In this document: positions 43,401-49,951 of the stretch, piece after piece
Layout: each line of letters starts with the position of its first letter
How positions within the stretch are numbered: position 1 is the stretch's first letter
From: Desulfomonile tiedjei
Lineage (GTDB): Bacteria > Desulfobacterota > Desulfomonilia > Desulfomonilales > Desulfomonilaceae
Assembly: GCA_016218715.1 (NCBI GenBank)
Contig: JACRDG010000116.1
Span: 1-49,951, forward strand
DNA: 49,951 bases
Direction of reading: 5' to 3'
Notes under the pieces: generated by a model
Told to the model about the DNA's origin: nothing
What the model saw: the letters and a program-made list of their open reading frames with translations, nothing else
Databases searched by the model: none
Made by a program: the position numbers and the translations under genes

Positions 43401-45391
43401 GCGGCAACGGCCTCTCTGTCTTTCCGGCGAAAGAAGTCGGCCAGTTCGGCATCCACGAAGTCGTAGTCGGTCTTGCCGACGATGTCGGCTTCCTTGGCTC
43501 CGTAAAGACCCTCGAACACGGGGTTGCAGGTAATGTACACCCCCTCGGGGTCTTTCAACCAGACAAGGTCCGGGATTGTCTGGACCAACGTGCGCAGATG
43601 GGCGCGTTCGTTCGCGAGGCTCTGAACGGCCAAATGGGCTTCGGTGATATCCCTCGCGGTGGACAACGCTCCGATGACGTTGCCGCTGCCGTCTTTGAGC
43701 GCTCGGCACCACCAGGCAAGCAAACGCTTCTCCCCATCTCGGCGCCGCTGCCAGCTCTCCACATAGAACACCTCTTCCTCTCCCCGGAAGAGTGGTGCAA
43801 CCGTCTCGTAGGTCTCCTGCTCGCTCTCGAAATAGTATGACGCTTCCTTGCCGAGAACGTCCTCCCCGAAGAACGCTATGCCGGCCGGATTGGCCCAGGT
43901 GTACACTTTGTCGGTGTCCACTTGCATTATGATGTCCGGAACAGAGGCAAGGATGGCTTCGAGTCGGGAAGATACAGCCCGAACGGATTCCTGAGCCCCG
44001 CGCTCCTCGGTCTGGTCGCGGAAGACGAGCACCACTCCTATGATGGCGTCGTTTTCGTCGCGTATGGGTGCGCCGCTGTCAGCTATGGGGTGCTCGGCGC
44101 CGTCCTTGGTGATCAGCAGGGTATGATTGGCGAGCCCGACTACGATCCCTTCCCGCAGGACCCGTTGAACAGGGTTTTCCACCACGTCTCGGGATTCCTC
44201 GTTCACGATGTGGAAAATCGTATCGAGGGGTTTTCCCGTGGCTTCGGCCTCGATCCAGCCGGTGAGCCGCTCGGCCACATGGTTCATCTGTTTAACCAGT
44301 CCGTAAGTGTCCGTGGTGATCACCGCGTCGCCGATACTGTACAGAGTTGTGCGAAACTCGCTCAGCGCGGCCCGCTGCTCGTGCTCCGACCGGTAAAGCT
44401 CCCGATAGAGTCGGACCTGCCGGTGCCTGTACAAATAGGCTGTCCCTCCCGCTGCCAGCGCAATGAAGAGCACGGCAAAGAGGGCCACTATCCCGCCGCG
44501 ATAACGAGCCTCGGCCAGGATCTCGGCCGCATCTACCTTGGCCACCATGAACCACGGAGAGCCGGCGACGGGGCGCAGGTCCGCGAGCACCTCTACCTCG
44601 CGGTAGTCCTCCCCCCGGAATATCCCCTCCTTTCCCAGGACTGCTTGAACGGCCGGAAGGTTGTGGAGCGTCAGGGGTTCTCTCAGGGACAGTGCGGTAT
44701 TCTGTACGTGACGGAGTTCGTTCAAGAAAAGAACGCCGTCGCCGTCTCTTCGGACCAGGAGCGTTTCAGCCGTTCGGCTCGGTGTAGGCCAGGACTGGAT
44801 CAGAGGATACAGATGGGTTTCCGCATTGCTCCTGAGCACGAGAGCGGCAAGGGGCCGTCCATCCTCTCCCAGGATCGGCGCGACCGCGTCCAGGTGCACA
44901 AACCCCTGCGGGCAGCGATACAGGTCGCTCAGCATCGCGGTCCGGTCAGCGACAGCCTGATTGATGACCTGCTTTGTCGAAGGGCTCAGCGGGTGCGGTT
45001 CGGGTTCAGCCGACAAAAGGATCTGACCATCCAAGTCCAGGAGGAGGACGTCCGCGTACCCTTGCTCTCTCCGTTCAACCACCAACCGGTCGTGCAGCCT
45101 CGCCTGGAGCGCGGAGTTGCTCCGGTCTCGGAGCCACTCTCGCAACGCCCGTCCGAAGAAAGGAGCCTTGACGGACCTCCGGACATCACTGAGCCGCTCC
45201 TGCCGCCACTGCTCGATCTGCCCGACCTTCAGCGTTCCGATGGCAGCAAGTTCCCGGTGTTTCTCCTGCCGGATTCGCTCGGTTTCGGTTTGGTAATAGG
45301 TGTAACCTCCCGCCAATACAGCGGAGGTCGCCACGACGAAGAGGGCTATCCAGAGCCATCGGGCTGAGCCGGAACGAACGCCTTGTTCCAT
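40406..45391 (-). CDS. giant hybrid histidine kinase: sensor, six PAS, PocR, kinase, receiver
   Basis: A 1661-residue protein; ATG 45391 begins just before the first membrane helix and follows AGAGG. Order: helix ~12-30; periplasmic sensor ~33-298; helix ~299-321; PAS 342-465, 470-590, 595-715; a Cys-rich PAS-like unit 722-825 (ARCFSTWAQRSDPCPWC); PAS 830-950; PocR ligand domain 983-1147 (cysteines in TCQYCIESD); PAS 1160-1278; kinase with H1299 in GGVAHDFNNLLQVVLG; ATPase ~1395-1518 (GEGTGLGLAMVYG); receiver ~1538-1655 with D1590 and K1639. PocR domains bind small hydrocarbon derivatives or form redox-sensitive pockets. It probably feeds the downstream Hpt and receiver proteins. Confidence 0.92.
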   Translation of the reverse strand: MEQGVRSGSARWLWIALFVVATSAVLAGGYTYYQTETERIRQEKHRELAAIGTLKVGQIEQWRQERLSDVRRSVKAPFFGRALREWLRDRSNSALQARLHDRLVVERREQGYADVLLLDLDGQILLSAEPEPHPLSPSTKQVINQAVADRTAMLSDLYRCPQGFVHLDAVAPILGEDGRPLAALVLRSNAETHLYPLIQSWPTPSRTAETLLVRRDGDGVLFLNELRHVQNTALSLREPLTLHNLPAVQAVLGKEGIFRGEDYREVEVLADLRPVAGSPWFMVAKVDAAEILAEARYRGGIVALFAVLFIALAAGGTAYLYRHRQVRLYRELYRSEHEQRAALSEFRTTLYSIGDAVITTDTYGLVKQMNHVAERLTGWIEAEATGKPLDTIFHIVNEESRDVVENPVQRVLREGIVVGLANHTLLITKDGAEHPIADSGAPIRDENDAIIGVVLVFRDQTEERGAQESVRAVSSRLEAILASVPDIIMQVDTDKVYTWANPAGIAFFGEDVLGKEASYYFESEQETYETVAPLFRGEEEVFYVESWQRRRDGEKRLLAWWCRALKDGSGNVIGALSTARDITEAHLAVQSLANERAHLRTLVQTIPDLVWLKDPEGVYITCNPVFEGLYGAKEADIVGKTDYDFVDAELADFFRRKDREAVAAGHPTANEEWLTFADDGHRALFETIKTPMLDAQGRLVGVLGIARDIMALRHAEEVLREKTRLTEILLDSMPCVALLLRPHTREIVASNKAARQVGAVVGARCFSTWAQRSDPCPWCLAPKLWETGEAQHQEVEALGIVFDAHWIPIAPDLYMHYAFDITERKRAEECLRKSEQRYRSLFDNMLEGVAYCRMVFEDGNPQDFVYIDVNDAFERLTGLKNVIGKKATEVIAGIREASPALFEVYGRVALTGNPEKLETYVELLGIWFSLSVYSTEREHFVAVFDNITERKQAEEALKESQARVRMKLDSILSPEGDISNLDLADVIDTAAIQSLMDAFYNLTRIPVGIIDLSGKILVATGWQEICTTFHRSHPETCQYCIESDTVLTRDLEPGSFRLYRCKNNMWDLATPIIVGEKHLGNLFLGQFLFEDEEPDRKAFQSQARRYGFDEQAYLAALENVPRWSREMVEGAMTFYGRLAEILSTQSYGNIKLARSLAERERLVSAIEQAAEAVVITDVEGTIHYVNPAFESITGYTREEAIGRNPRILKSGEHDDAFYQQLWDTIQGGDTWSGRLINRRKDGRLFHEEATISPVKDPSGKITDFVAVKRDITEHLELSRQLSQAQKMEAVGTLAGGVAHDFNNLLQVVLGYSELVLSDEHLPAVYRADLERINHAARNGADLVQRLLTFSRKTEVKPRPLNLNRRIEQFQKMLSRTIPKMIRIRLVLAGDLAAINADPTQIEQILMNLAVNARDAMPEGGRLTIQTENATLEEHYARTHLGAMPGPYVLLTVSDTGQGMDKGTVQHIFEPFFTTKGPGEGTGLGLAMVYGIVQQHGGYIMCYSEPDKGTAFKMYFPALVSEEESRQPETTVLPRGGSETILLVDDEELIRDLGVRILTRAGYQVIVASNGKKGLEEYQARRDEISLVILDLIMPEMGGKQCLEGLLGLNPAVKVLIASGYSTDGTTEAVTWGAKGFVHKPYDMRQVLETVRAVLDEETAVT

Positions 45392-45645
45392 CACACAACC
45401 TCTGATGACAATTCGCCTTCGTACGGCTGGAAGTGGTGTGGACGGAGGCCCGCTGTCACCATAAAACGGTGGGACGCGGCCTCTCCGTAAACCATTCCCA
45501 GTGTAACCTGTTTGAGCGCGAATTGCTATGAAAGTAGGAATGAAGAATCGAATTTGGTGAGAGTAGCCCCCCTTGAAAATTGCGGAAGATGATGGATCAC
45601 GGACCCCAGTGAGAGACTGCATTTACGAAACTGAGTACCAGGCAC

Positions 45646-46035
45646 TCAGCCGCCGATTTCCATGCTACGCTCCAGGACCTCAGTCACCGCGTCCAGCAAT
45701 TCTTGCTTGCTGAAGGGTTTTGCCAGTGTCCTGGCTGCGCCCAAACGCTTGGCCAGATGCAGGCACGTGGCGCCCGGTGTCGCCTGCCCGCCCCCGGAGA
45801 TCGCGATGATCTGCACGTCCGGAGACTCCCGCTGGAGTTCCATTATCGTTTCGATGCCCTCTTTTTCTGGCATGATGATATCCGTTATGACGAGGTCTCG
45901 ATGTTTTTGCCGGTATAGCCGCAACCCGACGCTGCCGTCCGGCGCCTCGGTTACCGCGTGTCCGGCTTGGGACAGGATGCGACAGTAAAGGGCTCGAATG
46001 TCCGCGTCGTCCTCTATCACGAGAATGGAAGCCAT
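45646..46035 (-). CDS. receiver-only response regulator 5
   Basis: A 129-residue receiver: IEDDADIR, phospho-acceptor D52 in VITDIIMPEKEG, S in IAISGGG and K in TLAKPFSK. The ISGGG stretch and KPFS ending are of the type found in stand-alone phosphorelay receivers of hybrid-kinase systems. No output domain. It lies 254 bp before the giant hybrid kinase on the same strand and probably shares its phosphorelay. Confidence 0.92.
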   Translation of the reverse strand: MASILVIEDDADIRALYCRILSQAGHAVTEAPDGSVGLRLYRQKHRDLVITDIIMPEKEGIETIMELQRESPDVQIIAISGGGQATPGATCLHLAKRLGAARTLAKPFSKQELLDAVTEVLERSMEIGG

Positions 46036-46079
46036 GTGTCAGGTTCCTTTCGCCAACTTTTCCTGTCCGGTCGAAGGTC

Positions 46080-46616
46080 TTAACCGCATATCGTAAGCGC
46101 TTGAATGAGTTTTTGGAGTTCCTGCATGGCTCCATCGGAGATGTCGGTGATCTCGAAACCGGCAACAGACTCGTCAGGATCGCTTTCCGATTTGACCCAT
46201 CTGCAGTGAGCCTCAAAAGCAAACGGATGGATATCCGCGAAATCAGCGGCTTGCAGAAGGAGAGTCTTTCCCTGACCCACAGCCGCCGAGAGCCCCGCGA
46301 CCTGTAGCCCTTTTTCCGTGATGTCCCTCACATGCCCTTCGACGATCAGGTTCTCCGCTTCGTATACCGGAAGCCGCACGACGCAGTAATTGCGCCGCGC
46401 CTCTCTCTTTTGGTCGAGCCCGACCGTGTCATCGGCAGCAGCCGTGCGACCGTCGAGTTCACCGTCGTTGACTGCCTTGGCTTCGATCAGTTTGCTGAAA
46501 ATGCTCTGTAAACCCTTTGCTGACAGCTTATACCTATCCATGAGCTCCAGATTTGTCAGTCCCGCCCGTATGTCGTTTACCATATCCTTGGCTTTGATCG
46601 TGCGTTTGTTTGCCAT
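46080..46616 (-). CDS. PilZ-domain protein with N-terminal small repeat domain
   Basis: A 178-residue protein, ATG 46616. Residues 6-48 form a helical domain (AKDMVNDIRAGLTNLELMDRY, then LSAKGLQSIFSKL) that recurs twice in the protein at 48460-49164. Residues ~80-175 are PilZ-like: the basic motif REARRNYCVVRLPV and the DITEKG variant of D/N-x-S-x-x-G, which together bind c-di-GMP in known PilZ proteins. It lies directly downstream of a diguanylate cyclase gene (23-bp gap), so it is the likely effector of that enzyme's product. Confidence 0.82.
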   Translation of the reverse strand: MANKRTIKAKDMVNDIRAGLTNLELMDRYKLSAKGLQSIFSKLIEAKAVNDGELDGRTAAADDTVGLDQKREARRNYCVVRLPVYEAENLIVEGHVRDITEKGLQVAGLSAAVGQGKTLLLQAADFADIHPFAFEAHCRWVKSESDPDESVAGFEITDISDGAMQELQKLIQALTICG

Positions 46617-46639
46617 AGTACGCTCTCTTTCTCCGCAGC

Positions 46640-47620
46640 CTACTGAATCCACATTTTGGCGTGAGCTTCGATTGTCATATTATTGGCGACGAGACCGGCA
46701 TCGGAGCCGGGGAAGTGGCCGACCTGGACACGGTTACGGCCCAGTGCCTTGGCGCGGTAGAGCGCTTCATCGGTTGCACGAACAACAGAATCTGCATCGC
46801 ACATGGTGGCACCTGGAACCGAAACGACCCCCAGGCTCATGGTGACTTCAAAAGCCCCCTCAGAAGTCAGAACCGCGTTGCCACTGAACGATTCACACAG
46901 CCTCTCCGCCACGGCCTCTGGGGCCTCTGCATCGCGACTTGGCAAAACCATGAGAAACTCTTCTCCGCCATAGCGACCCACAGCGTCGTACGGCCTGACC
47001 GTGGCAACCAGCCTTGAGGCAACCTCCCGGAGGACTGCGTCTCCTGCCAGGTGGCCGCAGGAATCGTTGATGCATTTGAAGTGATCCAGGTCCGCAATGA
47101 TGACCCCCACGTTGGCGGTCTCCCGACCCGCGCGGGCCAGTTCTCCGTCGAGCCGTTCCACGATCGCCTTGCGGTTCCAAAGTCCTGTAAGCGGGTCATG
47201 GGAGGCTTGATATTCCGACGCGCTCAGGGCGGACATGAGGTCCTGTTGGAGGCGGATGATTCTGGATCCTGCTCGCACCCGCACCTGCAACTCGTGGGCA
47301 TCGAAAGGCTTGAGGATGTAATCGTCCGCGCCCGCTTCCAGTCCCTCGATCACATCTTCCTTCCTGGTCTTCGCGGTCAACAGGATGATGTACGTGTACT
47401 GCTGCCTCTCGATTTTCCGGATCTCACGGCATATGGTCACTCCGTCCATTCCGGGCATCATCCAATCGAGAACCACCAGGCTGGGAGCATCGTCCCTGCT
47501 GAGCATTTCCCAGGCCTGGGAGCCGTCTGCGCAGGCTGCCACGTCGTATCCTCCTTGTGAGAGCCGCGCTTCGAGCAACCTCCGGGTGATAGCATCGTCT
47601 TCAGCCACCAGTATTCTCAA
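46640..47620 (-). CDS. receiver-GGDEF diguanylate cyclase
   Basis: A 326-residue PleD-type protein. The receiver (1-120) has AEDDA, D52 in VVLDWMMPGMDG, LLTAK and the lysine in ILKPFD. The GGDEF domain (~138-305) has DPLTGLWNRKA, DLDHFKCINDSCGHLAGD and the active-site GGEEF (218-222); the inhibitory RxxD site is present as RPYD (209-212). It should make c-di-GMP when phosphorylated, with product feedback. The start overlaps the end of the Hpt gene by 20 bp, so the two are translationally linked. About 20 extra residues follow the domain. Confidence 0.95.
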   Translation of the reverse strand: MRILVAEDDAITRRLLEARLSQGGYDVAACADGSQAWEMLSRDDAPSLVVLDWMMPGMDGVTICREIRKIERQQYTYIILLTAKTRKEDVIEGLEAGADDYILKPFDAHELQVRVRAGSRIIRLQQDLMSALSASEYQASHDPLTGLWNRKAIVERLDGELARAGRETANVGVIIADLDHFKCINDSCGHLAGDAVLREVASRLVATVRPYDAVGRYGGEEFLMVLPSRDAEAPEAVAERLCESFSGNAVLTSEGAFEVTMSLGVVSVPGATMCDADSVVRATDEALYRAKALGRNRVQVGHFPGSDAGLVANNMTIEAHAKMWIQ

Positions 47621-48092
47621 GGCGAACCTCCTGGTCGAGAGTCACAAGTTCTTCTTTGACCCAGTCTATTTCTCTTTCCAACTGCATGAGCGCCTCTGAG
47701 GCTCCGGTGAGATCGCGAGATCTCCCCATGCTTTCCAGTTTGAACGCCGCTTGCACCGCCGCTTCGGCGGCAAAGTTGCCCACCGAGCCTTTCAGCGCAT
47801 GGGCCACTTTTTCCACGCGTGCAGCATCGCCATCCAGAAACGCCTCTCGTATCTCGCTCAGAAGCCTCGGACAATCGTCAATGAATAGCCCCACAACCTC
47901 TTTCAGCAGTTCCGCGTCACCACCGACCCGATCCAAAATGCCTGCTCGATCCAGGACCGAATCCTTCGTGGGAGTGGGAAGGATCTGCCGTGCATCCGGT
48001 TCCAACTCGTGCATGATGCGCTCCAGGGTCCTTTGGAATTCTTGAACGTTGATAAGCTTCGAGACATATGCCTCTATCCGGTGTTCGGGCAT
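47601..48092 (-). CDS. Hpt phosphotransfer protein with N-terminal receiver remnant
   Basis: A 163-residue protein, ATG 48092. The Hpt domain covers ~45-140 with the phospho-His in KVAHALKGSVGNF (H98). The first ~25 residues, HRIEAYVSKLINVQEFQRTLERI, closely resemble the last strand and helix of a receiver domain (the usual EAYVSKPI pattern), yet a stop codon lies four codons upstream of the start. The gene therefore looks like the 3' end of a longer hybrid kinase or receiver-Hpt gene. The Hpt would relay phosphate from the giant hybrid kinase to the overlapping receiver-GGDEF protein. Confidence 0.88.
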   Translation of the reverse strand: MPEHRIEAYVSKLINVQEFQRTLERIMHELEPDARQILPTPTKDSVLDRAGILDRVGGDAELLKEVVGLFIDDCPRLLSEIREAFLDGDAARVEKVAHALKGSVGNFAAEAAVQAAFKLESMGRSRDLTGASEALMQLEREIDWVKEELVTLDQEVRLENTGG

Positions 48093-48459
48093 TTGCTTCT
48101 TTCACCTTTTACCGCTCAGGGAGCCAAAGCAATCACAGAAAATCCTAAAATGTCATCTGTCGGCATATCGTCACCTAAGGAGAGCATCGCCTGCACAGAT
48201 CGGCGCCAAGAAGACGGCCGACAGGTTAATGACTCTGTATGGTTTCATGGCGCGTCCTCCCTTGCAAAGCGCAACCTGCACCAATAACCGCAATGAGTTT
48301 TGACCGTCATGGAGCCGTGCTGCTTTTCCATCGAATTCCATACGCTCTATCCTTATGCTGGTGTCTCACATTCCCCGGGGTTGACTTGTTCAGTGAAGTT
48401 GTCCGATCGAGCCGCACAGTCCTGCACGGGTCCGAACCAGCGAAGGACCGCCTTCTCTT
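48093..48459. other. 367-bp intergenic region
   Basis: No gene or clear signal. It lies where the missing front part of the Hpt gene would be expected, but no receiver sequence is visible in any frame. Confidence 0.45.
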
Positions 48460-49164
48460 TCAGTCCCACACTGCCGGACCGCCGCGTTTTTCCTCGCCCT
48501 TGACCTTTGCGAAAACGACACCGCAGTGCTGGCAGGTTTCAGGGGACTCCGTGACCCTCGGTCTTCCGCACTGCGGGCATGGAGCTGAAACCGACCCCAT
48601 ACGAGTCCGCCGACGAGCCAAGCCGGCGTCTTCCTGTTGAAGAGGTCCATCCTCGACCCACGACACCCGCTTCACTGACGCTATGCTTGGAAGGTTGTCC
48701 CCGATCTTGTGATAGTCCTTCAGCGATCCTGACAGCTCCTGGGTGAGATCGACCGCGGTGGTTTCGTCGATCTCAGGGAGTTCCATCTGCTTCAGTTCGG
48801 GCGACTTGGATTGCCGATTGTGGAATTCGTATTCCATCAGCAGGCCTTTCCCCAGGAGCTGTTCGTATATCTGTTGCAACTGTCTTGGGTTGAGCGAATA
48901 CTTTTCCATCAACGCGAAGTCGTCGGGGGTTTCTCGGAAGCTCGTTATGAAGCTCTTCGCACTGACGGAAATCTTCTCGGAGACGGGACATCCGTTCCCG
49001 CAACCCAGATCTGCCGGCGTGGCCATTCCTTGCTTCAGCAGATCGTCCTTTATCTTCGGCAAGCTGCGAACGGACAGGCCGTACTTTTCCATGAGCGCTC
49101 CGTCGCTCATGCCTGCTCTGATGTCCGTCAAAATCTCTCGGGCGCTGATACGGATGTTTTTCAT
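48460..49164 (-). CDS. protein with two copies of a small helical domain and a C-terminal zinc ribbon
   Basis: A 234-residue protein; ATG 49164 follows AAAGG. Residues 6-46 (AREILTDIRAGMSDGALMEKY, then LSVRSLPKIKDDLLKQG) and 66-108 (AKSFITSFRETPDDFALMEKY, then LNPRQLQQIYEQLL) are two copies of the domain seen at the N-terminus of the PilZ protein at 46080. A CGNGC pair lies between them. The C-terminus has a zinc ribbon, CPQCGRPRV...CQHCGVVF. The domain may be a small HTH-like or protein-interaction module; the family name is unknown to me. It is probably part of the same signalling cluster. Confidence 0.78.
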   Translation of the reverse strand: MKNIRISAREILTDIRAGMSDGALMEKYGLSVRSLPKIKDDLLKQGMATPADLGCGNGCPVSEKISVSAKSFITSFRETPDDFALMEKYSLNPRQLQQIYEQLLGKGLLMEYEFHNRQSKSPELKQMELPEIDETTAVDLTQELSGSLKDYHKIGDNLPSIASVKRVSWVEDGPLQQEDAGLARRRTRMGSVSAPCPQCGRPRVTESPETCQHCGVVFAKVKGEEKRGGPAVWD

Positions 49165-49831
49165 GTCGCAACCTTTCTTCCTCGGGCTTCGGCCTGAGGG
49201 CCCACAACAGCGAATGTGCCGAGCGAGTTATCAACCGGCAACCGGAGAGACACGAGGCCTTTGACACAGCCGCCTGTGCCTGCGCAGCATTCGATCCAAG
49301 AGATTCCTGTTCTTTCGTGATTCGTGCCGGCCGACTGAGAGAGTCATCGCGATCCTTTTGTCTGCTTGCTGGAATAACCACGTAGCAAATCTCGTGCCGC
49401 GACCCGCGGCGTCCGCGGCCCGCGTGAAATCCATTGCCAGAGCTGTCTTTCTGTCTCACCGCTTTAGAGCCGGGAGCGCGGACGAGGCATCCTTCGAACC
49501 CTGGTATGCACAAAAAACCAACAGCGACAGACGTGTAATGGAAAAACAGGCTGTTATGATAAGCTCCTGCGTGTTTTCTAAACAGAAGAGATGCAGGCGG
49601 GGACAAATCGCACGCCGGCCGAGCATCCTGCAGGAAACTACTGTGGCGAGCACTGGCTTACGGCCTTATGGTTTGTCCGCAAACGACGTTGGCAAGACAC
49701 CCCGGAAATGCCACAGATCCGGCCTGCAAGAATTGACAGGTCAGCGTATTCCAAGGCCAGGAGATCTTTCAGGCTGTGGGAGATCGAATCGGACATTATT
49801 CTCGGCAACTGCTAGAAGTGGTTGCAAAACC
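49165..49831. other. 667-bp region before an insertion sequence
   Basis: No gene is supported; short frames on both strands lack start signals. The right part runs into the presumed end of an IS element, with the sequence TAGAAGTGGTTGCAAAACC at 49813-49831 as a candidate terminal inverted repeat. Confidence 0.45.
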
Positions 49832-49951
49832 TCATGGACATTTCCTCAACACAATGATCACGACGGCTAACTCGAGGAAGGCGACGAACATACTGATATG
49901 ATTCTCGTATCTTACAACCAATCTTCTGAAAGCACCGAGCCAAGCGAAGGT
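49832..49951 (-). mobile_element. IS5-like transposase, C-terminal fragment (cut by window edge)
   Basis: The minus strand from 49951 to the TGA at 49834-49832 encodes 39 residues opening TFAWLGAFRRLVVRYENH, followed by FVAFLELAVVIIVLRK. The pattern (R)TFAWLGRFRRLxxxYE is the characteristic C-terminus of IS5-family DDE transposases. The rest of the gene lies outside the window. The stop is within ~20 bp of a likely terminal repeat. Confidence 0.8.

Noticed and set aside
43922-45367. 481-codon open frame antisense to the giant kinase
   Set aside because: It lies wholly opposite a gene with clear PAS/sensor motifs, has no start signal, and its translation shows no family resemblance.
40325-45638. 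Similar 26-base segments flanking the giant kinase gene (40325-40350 and 45613-45638)
   Set aside because: Only 20 of 26 bases agree and no mobile-element features accompany them, so duplication ends cannot be claimed.
1-49951. CRISPR array, rRNA, tRNA, prophage genes or riboswitch
   Set aside because: No regularly spaced repeats, rRNA/tRNA sequence, phage structural genes or known riboswitch cores were seen on either strand.

Overview
This window looks like an accessory-rich stretch of chromosome from a Desulfobacterota (former Deltaproteobacteria) anaerobe. The grounds are: many stand-alone response regulators, a sigma-54 activator next to a NifX-like protein, a two-CW cysteine protein, a DMSO-reductase-superfamily molybdoenzyme with its own iron-sulfur partner, SLC13-type anion transporters, and extragenic repeats with the core CGTCATTCCGGC. 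A Desulfomonile- or Syntrophobacter-like host is a guess; there is no rRNA or housekeeping marker here. I see no tRNA, rRNA, CRISPR array or phage module.

Layout. 1-1505: the 3' part of a double-TetR regulator, then a small VOC (epimerase-like) protein. 1777-4190: a minus-strand pair, a saccharopine-dehydrogenase-like oxidoreductase and a class III aminotransferase of the GSA-aminomutase type. 4191-5296: a gene-poor gap. 5297-7132: an orphan outer-membrane barrel with a clear terminator, followed by an NnrU/ICMT-like membrane protein. 8109-12040: a complete polar amino acid ABC importer (ATPase, binding protein, two permeases) and a TauE/SafE permease. 12547-12840: a 97-residue orphan followed by a nested inverted repeat. 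12967-16871: a MarR, Fe-S protein and molybdoenzyme operon. 17197-17907: a CmoB-like methyltransferase.

18016-25738 is the most unusual block. It encodes a TolC-like lipoprotein, an HlyD-type adaptor, a PqqD-like/M50 protease/HlyD fusion and a GAF/HlyD fusion, with no dedicated ABC or RND pump. A near-perfect sigma-54 promoter lies just before the protease gene. Divergent from it are a tiny membrane protein with a twin CX3C motif and a two-CW protein. This resembles a peptide maturation or export system that I cannot match to a described one.

26563-38027 is a second unusual block, all on the minus strand: four receiver-only response regulators, one sensor kinase, two CBS-pair proteins, two transporters of the SLC13/ArsB-NhaD superfamily (one with an extra N-terminal beta domain), a NifX-like protein and a sigma-54 activator with an altered Walker B. 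No DNA-binding output domain is attached to any receiver, so control of transport by phosphorylation and nucleotide sensing is a reasonable inference. An aldehyde dehydrogenase follows (38514-39899).

40406-49164 encodes a signalling cascade: a 1661-residue hybrid kinase (six PAS domains plus PocR), a receiver, an Hpt protein, a receiver-GGDEF diguanylate cyclase, a PilZ protein and a zinc-ribbon protein. The last two share a small repeated domain. The right edge cuts into an IS5-like transposase. Dispersed extragenic repeats and two gene remnants (16951-17184 and 26289-26516) point to past rearrangement.
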